A stretch of 64,000 nucleotides of DNA from positions 261,758-325,757 of the forward strand of contig CAJURQ010000002.1 of assembly GCA_910588955.1 (NCBI GenBank). Direction: 5' to 3'. Position numbers and translations under genes: made by a program. The notes under the pieces were generated by a model. The model was not told the origin of the DNA. It made no database searches and was given only the letters and a program-made list of their open reading frames with translations. Positions 18,059 through 25,470 of this stretch are shown here, one piece after another; position 1 is the stretch's first letter; every line of letters begins with the position of its first letter. This stretch comes from an uncultured Lachnospiraceae bacterium (GTDB taxonomy: Bacteria > Bacillota > Clostridia > Lachnospirales > Lachnospiraceae).

Positions 18059-19129
18059 TTAAATCTCCTCATTCTGCCGGTGCAGCTTCGGATCTTCGTA
18101 CTTGTCCATAAAATCCTCGCCCAGATAGACAATCTCCTCAGCGAACCGGATGTTGCGTACCACCGTAAAGACAGAAATCACCCGGCGGAATGTCAATCCC
18201 TCGATATAATTCAACACTTCCATCGGAAACTTCCGGTCAAGCACGATGTGGTCCGAAAATTTTTCTTCATAATCCAAAATGTCTCTAGGATGGGGCTTGA
18301 TCAAAATCACAGAATCCGCACCTTCTATTTGACCACACAAGTCAATGCAATCCCGAAAAATCTTCTCTCGTACGGGGAGTTCGCACAGCGGCTCTGTCAA
18401 AAGCAAAATATTGTCCTTTCCCGTCGCCAGCTTTTCCTCTATCTCCCCTATATTTGCAATAAAGAGCCGCACCAGAAGCGCCTTATCCTCCTTCGTGAGG
18501 GAGTCCGCCAGCTCCTGCCTTGACTGTTCGATATATTTCGGGCAGGGATAAGGCAGGACGGAAATGTCGTTGACCTCCATATCCAGACAGTACTTCCCCC
18601 AACCGTTTTGAATAAAAATAAGGTTCAGCGAGGCGAGAAACGCTTTCAGCTTAAAATGCCCCCTGTTGTCGTAGCGCGCGGTGTCGTAAGTGCTGATACA
18701 GTCCAGCCCGTCCTCCAGCGCGTGATAATGTATTTTTTTATAGCTTAAATAGTACCCGATCGGGTCGGAATCGCAAAACACATAAACATCTTTATATTCC
18801 CTAAAGTCCACCGGCACGTAAGGCTCCTGCGCCTTTCCCAGAAGCTTCGTATAGCGGATACGGGTCAGCAGGTTTAAGAAAAGATTGCCCCTGTCCACAT
18901 GATACTTCATAATCTCCGGAAAATTGATGTCCTCCTTCTCCTCGAACATGTGCACCGCCTCGAAGAGTCCGCAATTTAAGGCACGCTCCCGCAAATCACC
19001 AAAATCGTTGGACATGGTGCTCATGACAAGGGTCGCGTTTCCCCGCTTTTCCCGTTCCAAATTCAGTTCCTTCAAGCATGCCACATACACGTGATAGTAC
19101 GTGTGGCAGACATAGATTCTATCTTTCAT
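18059..19129 (-). CDS. GT52-like glycosyltransferase, candidate pseudaminic acid transferase
   Basis: 356 residues. It starts RIYVCHTYYHVYVACLKE, the pattern seen at the start of GT52/lipooligosaccharide sialyltransferases and related capsule enzymes. The C-terminal half has VILIKPHPRDILDYEEKF, the HP-containing nucleotide-binding motif of sialyltransferase-like GT-B enzymes. It would use a CMP-nonulosonic acid donor. Because it follows pseI, pseF and the ATP-grasp gene directly, CMP-pseudaminic acid is the likely donor (inference). It starts at ATG 19129 with GGAAA upstream and overlaps the ATP-grasp stop by 11 bases, suggesting coupling. Family assignment is by motif only. Confidence 0.7.
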   Translation of the reverse strand: MKDRIYVCHTYYHVYVACLKELNLEREKRGNATLVMSTMSNDFGDLRERALNCGLFEAVHMFEEKEDINFPEIMKYHVDRGNLFLNLLTRIRYTKLLGKAQEPYVPVDFREYKDVYVFCDSDPIGYYLSYKKIHYHALEDGLDCISTYDTARYDNRGHFKLKAFLASLNLIFIQNGWGKYCLDMEVNDISVLPYPCPKYIEQSRQELADSLTKEDKALLVRLFIANIGEIEEKLATGKDNILLLTEPLCELPVREKIFRDCIDLCGQIEGADSVILIKPHPRDILDYEEKFSDHIVLDRKFPMEVLNYIEGLTFRRVISVFTVVRNIRFAEEIVYLGEDFMDKYEDPKLHRQNEEI

Positions 19130-20363
19130 ACTGTATTTCCACACTGATCTGCGCCAATACCCGCTTTCCAAGTTCCATTGCCTGCTCCTGCGTCTCCCCT
19201 GTCGTGATCACATGCCCAAGCCGGTCATTGCTCGAGCGCGTTCCCTGTACAGCGTCCCCGGGCTTTTTGTAGAGGCTGATCTCCTCCACGCCCTCCTGCT
19301 CATAAAGCATATCCGGCACGGTGATCCGGGCAATCACGCCCTCCCGCTCCTCGCCTTGCTGTTCGGATGCCGCCAACGCACAGCTGTCCGGTTCATTTCC
19401 TACAGATATAAAATGAATCGCCGCGCCGTGGTTCCGCCTCGGGGTTAGATCGGGCATCTCCCCTGTCGCCAGAAGCACTGAAGCTCCCACCATATCGATG
19501 CCCGTCGAGAGGGGCACCAGCCTTGATGTGATAAAGTCGCCGCCAAGTCTTGCCGCCAGCTCCACAATCTTCGGTCCTTCCTCCGTCACCTTGATCTCCA
19601 CATGGGCGGGCGCGTTTTCAATACCGATCGCCCTGACCGCCTGCGCCGCCACTTTCCGTATCTCCTCCTGCGTCCCCGCATCCAGCCGGCTCGGCTCACA
19701 GTGCGCCAACTCCACAAAATACGGCAGCGGTGTGATGTACTTGTCCGTGATCGCAAGGATATGCGGTTCGCCGTCCATCACCATGATCTCCACACTGACC
19801 TCCGGACCGTGCATGTACTCCTCCACCATCACGGTGCCGTTGCGGGCATTGCCCAGACTGTACTCGTAAGTTTCCCTTATCACAGTCGGCTCTACCGCCT
19901 CTAAATGCACCACGCCCCGGCTCCCCGCATTGTCCGCAGGCTTCACAATACAATTCCCGTTCAGCTTATCCACCGCCCCCGAAAACGCTTCAAAATCTTG
20001 TGCTGCATAATATTCCGGTATCGGTACGCCGCACTCTCTTAAACGGTCTCTCATTTTGCTCTTTATGGTGGCGCAGATCGCGTTTTCGTAGGACAAATCC
20101 GGTCTCTTTCCCAGCTTTTCATTGACATAAGCTGCCGTGCGCACAGGACCGTCGCTTGTGGAAGTGATCACCACGTCGGGCTGGTAGATCAGCGCCTGCC
20201 GGTAAACCTCCTCCTGATCAAGCGTGCTCACCACCAGTTTTACATCCGCCAGCGCAAAGCCCACCGCATTCTCATCATAATCCACCAGAATAATCTGATA
20301 CCCCAGCTCCTTCGCTTTCTTTATGGCGGGAACCTGCAGCGCGCTCGCGCCAAGAATCATCAT
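19119..20363 (-). CDS. ATP-grasp ligase in the nonulosonic acid cluster
   Basis: About 414 residues. The pre-ATP-grasp domain begins MMILGASALQVPAIKKAKELG, the ATP-grasp core has CIVKPADNAGSRGVV and VMVEEYMHGPEVSVEIMV, and the metal-binding end HVEIKVTEEGPKIVELAAR. The fold joins a carboxylate to an amine or thiol through an acyl phosphate. It belongs with the carbamoyl-phosphate-synthase/biotin-carboxylase-like group. It sits between pseI and a candidate Pse transferase, so it may add an amino acid or other acyl group to the sugar (inference; the substrate is unknown). The start is uncertain: the ATG at 20363 is used, but a TTG at 20402 has GGAG seven bases upstream. Confidence 0.85.
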   Translation of the reverse strand: MMILGASALQVPAIKKAKELGYQIILVDYDENAVGFALADVKLVVSTLDQEEVYRQALIYQPDVVITSTSDGPVRTAAYVNEKLGKRPDLSYENAICATIKSKMRDRLRECGVPIPEYYAAQDFEAFSGAVDKLNGNCIVKPADNAGSRGVVHLEAVEPTVIRETYEYSLGNARNGTVMVEEYMHGPEVSVEIMVMDGEPHILAITDKYITPLPYFVELAHCEPSRLDAGTQEEIRKVAAQAVRAIGIENAPAHVEIKVTEEGPKIVELAARLGGDFITSRLVPLSTGIDMVGASVLLATGEMPDLTPRRNHGAAIHFISVGNEPDSCALAASEQQGEEREGVIARITVPDMLYEQEGVEEISLYKKPGDAVQGTRSSNDRLGHVITTGETQEQAMELGKRVLAQISVEIQYER

Positions 20364-20407
20364 TTTTTTCTGCTTTTCTTCCACGTCGTTTTTCTCCACC
20401 AAAGCGT

Positions 20408-21463
20408 TTACTCCACAAACTCCCACTTCATCGGCGTCCCTCTGGAAATATCACAGCGCGCCTTTCTCCCCAGCATCTCTTCATAATACATAGGCTCCAT
20501 GCCAAATGCAGGACGTATGGAGCGCAAATTTTTTTCGGTGAAAACTTCTCCCTTTTTTACGTCTTCCGTCACAAACAGGGAGCGCCCTTCCTCCCGGCTC
20601 CTCTCCTGCTTTTCCGTCAGCTTGTAAGTCACCCTGCCGAGCGCTTTCTCCACAATACGGATTTCGTCAACCATCTTCTTAAACTCCGCGGGTTCCATGG
20701 AAAATGCCCCATCCGGTCCGCCATCCGCCCGTGAGAGCGTGAAATGCTTTTCCACCATCCGCGCGCCGAGCGCCACCGACGCCACGGCAACGGCGGAACC
20801 CATGCTGTGATCCGATAGTCCCGTCAGGCAGTCGAAAGTTTCAGCCATGTGGGGAATCAATTTGATATTCATATCCTCATATGGCGCCGGATAAGTCGCC
20901 GTGCATTTCAGAAGTATAATCTGTTCATTCCCCTCCTCCCTGCACGTTCTCACCGCCCTCTCAATATCCCCCAAATACGCAAGCCCCGTTGCTATGATCA
21001 CGGGTTTCCCTTGCCTTGCAATCTTACGGACCAGAGGAATATCCCAAATTTCAGGAGAAGCAATCTTATAGGCAGGCATCTGCATCTCCTCCATAAAGTC
21101 CACCGCCGTGAAATCAAAGGGCGAAGAAAAACAGTCCATCCCCAGATCGTTTGCCAGCTTCATCAGCTTTGGCTGCCACTCCCAAGGCGTATATGCCTCC
21201 TGAAATAAATCATAACAGGTTCTGCCGTCCCAGATCGTCCCCTGCGTAATCTGAAAGTATTCGTTATCGCAGTCCATCGTAATCGTATCCGCCGTGTAAG
21301 TCTGGAGCTTCACCGCATCCGCGCCCGCTTCCTTTGCCGCCCGTATGATCGCTTCCGCCCTGTCATAGTCCTGCAAGTGATTAGCCGACATTTCCGCCAC
21401 GATGTAGGTTGGTTCACCTTCCCCGAGCAGTCGATTACCAATCTTTATTTTGTCCAGTCCCAT
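20408..21463 (-). CDS. pseI: Pseudaminic acid synthase (NeuB family)
   Basis: 351 residues, full length. It condenses phosphoenolpyruvate with 2,4-diacetamido-2,4,6-trideoxy-L-altrose to give pseudaminic acid in the cytoplasm. The NeuB TIM barrel has TYIVAEMSANHLQDYDRA, AVKLQTYTADTITMD, and GLSDHSMG, GARMVEKHFTLSR around the active site. The C-terminal SAF-like antifreeze domain (about 285-350) begins RSLFVTEDVKKGEVFTEKN. The motif GRTCYDLFQEAYTPWEWQ and the AEMSANH start distinguish PseI from sialic and legionaminic acid synthases. The SD is GAGAGG four bases upstream. It lies directly after pseF. Confidence 0.93.
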   Translation of the reverse strand: MGLDKIKIGNRLLGEGEPTYIVAEMSANHLQDYDRAEAIIRAAKEAGADAVKLQTYTADTITMDCDNEYFQITQGTIWDGRTCYDLFQEAYTPWEWQPKLMKLANDLGMDCFSSPFDFTAVDFMEEMQMPAYKIASPEIWDIPLVRKIARQGKPVIIATGLAYLGDIERAVRTCREEGNEQIILLKCTATYPAPYEDMNIKLIPHMAETFDCLTGLSDHSMGSAVAVASVALGARMVEKHFTLSRADGGPDGAFSMEPAEFKKMVDEIRIVEKALGRVTYKLTEKQERSREEGRSLFVTEDVKKGEVFTEKNLRSIRPAFGMEPMYYEEMLGRKARCDISRGTPMKWEFVE

Positions 21464-21482
21464 TTGTCCTCTCTCCCTGCCT

Positions 21483-22184
21483 TCACTTTTCCCGCATCAT
21501 CCGAAATTTCATCTCCGCCAGCGCCAGATCCGTCGGATTGTCAATGTCCTGCACCTCCGTCTCCGGCACGATGATGGGCAGATATCCGTCCGGCAGATCA
21601 CCCTTGCATTCCAAATACCTCTTTACATGATAACAGTAAAACTGTCCGCTGTCATGATACACCGGCTCCAGATCCTGCGACCGCTTCGCGGCATTCTCCG
21701 GATAACAGTACACAAGCTTCCCGTCCCGAATCGCCATCCCCCGCTGCGGCGGAAAGGAGTAGCGGACCACAGGCATCACTCCCGACGCGTCCTGAGCCAC
21801 CAGAAGCTGCATTGCGTCTTTCAGTTTGTCCGCCGTCACAAAAGGCGCGGTCGGATAAATACATGCCATATAGTCAAACGTCTCGCCCCGCTCCTCATAA
21901 GTTTGAAGCACTTCCATCAACACATCATCCGTGGTGGCAAAGTCGCCCGACGTCTCCTCGCTTCTCATAAATGGAACCGCCGCGCCCGCTTCCCGCGCAA
22001 TCCGTGCGATCTCATCGTCGTCCGTGGAGACCATCACCTCTCGAAATATGCCGGACTGCAGCGCCGCCTCAATGCCGTAGGCTAACATCGGCTTTCCCAT
22101 AAACTCTTTTATATTCTTTCCCGGAATCCGCTTGCTGCCACCCCGGGCAGTGATGATCGCCACCGCGTTTAACTCTGCTCCCAT
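21483..22184 (-). CDS. pseF: Pseudaminic acid cytidylyltransferase
   Basis: 233 residues, the usual length. It activates pseudaminic acid with CTP to give CMP-Pse for glycosyltransferases. The nucleotide-binding start AIITARGGSKRIPGKNIKEF is intact, followed by VMVSTDDDEIARIA and the QDIDNPTDLALAE end with the metal-binding aspartates. The VRYSFPPQRGMAIRDGKLV and the Asp-Ser-Gly-Gln-Phe segment (HDSGQFYCYHV) are of the PseF/NeuA type. Start at ATG 22184 with GAGGACAGA directly upstream. It is 60 bases downstream of the pseG fusion and 19 bases before pseI. Confidence 0.92.
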   Translation of the reverse strand: MGAELNAVAIITARGGSKRIPGKNIKEFMGKPMLAYGIEAALQSGIFREVMVSTDDDEIARIAREAGAAVPFMRSEETSGDFATTDDVLMEVLQTYEERGETFDYMACIYPTAPFVTADKLKDAMQLLVAQDASGVMPVVRYSFPPQRGMAIRDGKLVYCYPENAAKRSQDLEPVYHDSGQFYCYHVKRYLECKGDLPDGYLPIIVPETEVQDIDNPTDLALAEMKFRMMREK

Positions 22185-22244
22185 TCTGTCCTCGCTTTCC
22201 TTCGTCTATTTTCAGTACAATAAAAGTTCGTTCCTGCCGCAGCT

Positions 22245-24407
22245 TTACAGCCTCATAATCTCCCCCGCGATCCGCTCCGCGCCTTTTCCGTCCGTCACCC
22301 GCCCGAGATTTTCCTTCATACGTTCCCGGAGTGAAGCGTCCGCCGCCAGCTTTTTCAGCCCCTCGCAGATCTTTTCAATGCAGGCGTCCCTGTCCTGTGC
22401 GATATCCCCGGCAAAGCTCATCCGCTCCCCGGCTTCAAAAAATTCCCTGTCGTAGCGCTGGTTGTCAGCCGACTGGAAAAACACCGTGGGAACCTGCATG
22501 GCGCAGAGTTCAAACAGCATCGTTCCCGCCGCGGAGACCGCCGCGTCGCAGTCCGCCATCAGACCCGCCATATCGTGACAGGGGCGGTATACTTTCACAT
22601 TTTCATGGGTCTTTGCAAACGCCTCTATGGCGTCGCCCTGCGGATGGTACGCTCCCACCACCGCATGAAACAGAACCGATTGCAGTTCTTCCATCTGGGC
22701 GGCGCGCTGCAGTACACCGAGAACGGCATTCTGCGCATCTCCTCCGCCGCTTGAAAGAAGCACGGAAAATCCTTTCTTCCCGCTCTGCGCATCCCTGACC
22801 TGCGTCATGAAAAACTCTTCCCGCAGGGGCACATAATCCGTTCCCAGAAGCAGTTTGGTCTTACCGCCGTAAGTTTCCCTGTAAGGAAAACGGATATGGT
22901 AGGCATTATAGTTGATCAGCGCATCCACCGGGAACACGTGCTCGAAACAATCGTCAATACACGCCAGCTTCACATACGGGCGAAGCGCCTCAAAATAGGC
23001 GGGTGTCGCCTGATAGGAGTCTACCAGAAGCGTCTTTATTCCAGCAAGCTTCAAAACCTCCCGCAGTACCGCCATCTCCTCCTCCATATGGTCCCACCGC
23101 GTCTGCAGGCAGACATGCTCCATCCCCGCGCGGGAAAGCAGCTCCTCCGCCTGCTCGTCAGCCGTGATAAACAACACCTGCCCGCCCAGCTTTTTTATCT
23201 GCTCCGCTATGGTGAGGCAGCGCATGATATGACCTGTCGCCACCGTTTCGTTTACGTCAACGCGAATGCCGACGACGGGCTGCTTTTCATACAGAGCAAG
23301 TATCTCCGCAATCTGATCCATCTCCTCTGTGCCGTAACGCTGGTCGATGGGCAGCGCCAGCATATGCGCAAAGATATAGTTCTCGTCTCCCTGCAAAAAA
23401 TCTTTATTCTCTTCCCCCACAAGCCAGAGGATCGGAGCATAGATGCCGTGACCTGCCAGAAATCTCTGTAAGCTGTCCCGATCCTTCGCATAAACCGGCA
23501 GAAAGAGAGGCGCCTGCGCCTCCTTTTCCGGCAGAACTGCCCAGACTCTCTTCATGCCGCCTATCTTCTGATACAGCGCATGACAATTTTCCTCTCTTCT
23601 CCGGCGCGCCTCATCTTCGTCCGCTTTGGAAAGGATCTCCTCAGATATGCGTGAAATGCGCCGCACACCCTGATAACAGTCAAGGTCACTCTCCAAAGAT
23701 CGGTTCCGTTTCAGGTACTCCGACTTTCTTGGGAGCCATCCCGCCGTCAGCGCTCCCCCTGTCCTTCTCTCCTTCTCCTTCAAATACTCCCATTTCTGAA
23801 CGAGGGGGACCAGCCGTTCCCTTGCGTACTCCTCACCCGCTTCCAGCACATCCTCCGCCAGAGGAATATCGGACGCCACAAATCCGCCGTCGGGAACCGC
23901 ATACCATTTCCGCAGGCTTCCCACCACGAAATCGGCATCCTTTCCCGCCTCCTCCAAATAGTAGGACTGGGTCACATCCTCCATCACCAGAACGCCGCTT
24001 CTTCTGAGGGCGGACAACTGTCTGCGCAGCCCGGCGCAGGTATCCGTCCCGTAATACGGATGGATGAAAATGAGCCCGGGATCATGCTCTAACACCAGCC
24101 CGAAAATCTCCTCCCCTGCTGCCTCAAGTTCCCTGTCCACGGAATAGAAGACCAGTTCCCAGCCCCGGTGCAGAAAGGGCAGGAAAACGCAGTCGCACAT
24201 ATATGCGGGAAGTAGGCAGCATTTCGAAATATCCGGGCGTTCACGTTCCAGGCTGATCAGTGCAAGCTCGATCGCCTCCCTGCCGGAAGCGGTAAAGCAG
24301 CACCGTTTTTTTCCGTACTTATCCACCTGTGGAAGATGGAACGCCGCCGTATTCCCGCCCCTTTTTACTGTCAAGGGATCTATTTCAAAAATACTTCCGA
24401 TTTCCAT
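22245..24407 (-). CDS. pseG: Fusion of a DegT-like aminotransferase domain with PseG (UDP-sugar hydrolase)
   Basis: 720 residues in two parts. Residues 1 to about 370 resemble a DegT/StrS aminotransferase: CCFTASGREAIELAL, LLPAYMCDCVFLPFL, VLVMEDVTQSYYLEE with the ring-binding aspartate, and GSLRKWYAVPDGGF with a candidate PLP lysine. Residues about 376-720 are PseG: GIRVDVNETVATGHIMRCL contains the catalytic His393 in TGHIMR, then LSSGGGDAQNA and AVSAAGTMLFELCAMQVP of the GT-B-like fold. PseG removes UDP from UDP-6-deoxy-AltdiNAc before PseI acts. The fusion is unusual, since PseG is normally stand-alone or linked to an acetyltransferase. The ATG 24407 has GGAGG seven bases upstream and overlaps the preceding GT2. 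The substrate of the first domain is unknown. Confidence 0.88.
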   Translation of the reverse strand: MEIGSIFEIDPLTVKRGGNTAAFHLPQVDKYGKKRCCFTASGREAIELALISLERERPDISKCCLLPAYMCDCVFLPFLHRGWELVFYSVDRELEAAGEEIFGLVLEHDPGLIFIHPYYGTDTCAGLRRQLSALRRSGVLVMEDVTQSYYLEEAGKDADFVVGSLRKWYAVPDGGFVASDIPLAEDVLEAGEEYARERLVPLVQKWEYLKEKERRTGGALTAGWLPRKSEYLKRNRSLESDLDCYQGVRRISRISEEILSKADEDEARRRREENCHALYQKIGGMKRVWAVLPEKEAQAPLFLPVYAKDRDSLQRFLAGHGIYAPILWLVGEENKDFLQGDENYIFAHMLALPIDQRYGTEEMDQIAEILALYEKQPVVGIRVDVNETVATGHIMRCLTIAEQIKKLGGQVLFITADEQAEELLSRAGMEHVCLQTRWDHMEEEMAVLREVLKLAGIKTLLVDSYQATPAYFEALRPYVKLACIDDCFEHVFPVDALINYNAYHIRFPYRETYGGKTKLLLGTDYVPLREEFFMTQVRDAQSGKKGFSVLLSSGGGDAQNAVLGVLQRAAQMEELQSVLFHAVVGAYHPQGDAIEAFAKTHENVKVYRPCHDMAGLMADCDAAVSAAGTMLFELCAMQVPTVFFQSADNQRYDREFFEAGERMSFAGDIAQDRDACIEKICEGLKKLAADASLRERMKENLGRVTDGKGAERIAGEIMRL

Positions 24408-25470
24408 ATGCAGTCCTCCGTGCGATGCCGATTTTCTCACCGCGTGTTCCCATGTTTTTTCTGAAGTTCCGATACGCCCACAACAATTTATAATACGCCA
24501 TAAAAAACAACGTGGATTTCATCTGCATACGGATCAGCTTTTTCTCCTCCGCATGCGTCCGTTCAAGGTAGTAAGGATTCTCCTGAAAATCCGGAAAACG
24601 GCATTTCATTTCCTCCCCCAGAGCCTTCACAAACCGGTATTTTGTCCGCTTTACACCCGCCATATAGGTAAACAGAGTGTTCACATAGAAGAGCAGAGTA
24701 AAGCTGTACTCCAGTTCCTGCCGGTATTTATCCAGAAAATCATGCCGCTTCGCCTCCTCCAGCATGAGTCTTCCCGCCTCACAGCGGTCCTCACAGCGTT
24801 TTGGGGAAATGGTATGCACGGTGGAGGATTCGTGCTGATAATAGTAATACATCGGCTCCTCAATATACTCAAAATGATTTGCCAATACCAGATAGGAATT
24901 TCCCAGCGCATTATCCTCATAAAAGATATGTTCGGGAAACCAGAGTTCATGGTCAAGAATCATGGAGCGGCGGAATATCTTCACCACCAGACTGCCGCCG
25001 TCAAGAATCAGGCTCCGTCTCTTCTCGTCGTCCAGAACACCCGTCTGGCTGCCCTTATTATTGCGCACCACCTGTCCCACCTTCATAGAGTGCTCAGACG
25101 TCAGGCAATAATCACAGCCCGCCAGATCGGCTCCTGTGCTCTTGGCACGCTCGATCAGCCGCTCGTACATGTCGGGCGTAATCCAGTCGTCGCTGTCGAT
25201 AAACCCGATCCACTCGCCCTGTGCTATTTTTAAACCTGCATTTTTTGCGCCGCCCTGATGTTTATTTTCCTCAAGATGCAGCGCACGAAATTTCTCTGGA
25301 AAACGTTCCTCATAGCGTTTCAGTATCTCCCACGATTCATCCGTGGAACAGTCGTCCACCGCAATGATCTCATAGTCCGCCACGGTCTGCGCCACAAGCG
25401 AATCCAGACAGTATTCCAGTTTTTTCTCCGCCGCCATATTATAGACCGGCACAATGATACTAAGCTGCAT
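24385..25470 (-). CDS. GT2 glycosyltransferase with C-terminal extension
   Basis: 361 residues. The GT-A domain begins LSIIVPVYNMAAEKKLEYCLDS, with VDDCSTDESW and the DxD motif in GFIDSDDWITPDMYE near residue 95. The remaining 200 residues form the EpsH/CpsJ-like C-terminal region, including NALGNSYLVLANHFEYI and a basic end. It should add one sugar to the lipid-linked repeat unit at the cytoplasmic face; donor and acceptor cannot be told from sequence. It overlaps the next gene, the aminotransferase-PseG fusion, by 23 bases and overlaps the upstream membrane protein gene by 11. Confidence 0.9.
   Translation of the reverse strand: MQLSIIVPVYNMAAEKKLEYCLDSLVAQTVADYEIIAVDDCSTDESWEILKRYEERFPEKFRALHLEENKHQGGAKNAGLKIAQGEWIGFIDSDDWITPDMYERLIERAKSTGADLAGCDYCLTSEHSMKVGQVVRNNKGSQTGVLDDEKRRSLILDGGSLVVKIFRRSMILDHELWFPEHIFYEDNALGNSYLVLANHFEYIEEPMYYYYQHESSTVHTISPKRCEDRCEAGRLMLEEAKRHDFLDKYRQELEYSFTLLFYVNTLFTYMAGVKRTKYRFVKALGEEMKCRFPDFQENPYYLERTHAEEKKLIRMQMKSTLFFMAYYKLLWAYRNFRKNMGTRGEKIGIARRTAYGNRKYF

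Noticed and set aside
20408..22184. Sialic acid or legionaminic acid synthesis instead of pseudaminic acid
   Set aside because: PseB and PseC of the inverting type are present and the synthase has PseI-type motifs. No NeuC or LegB-type enzyme was seen.
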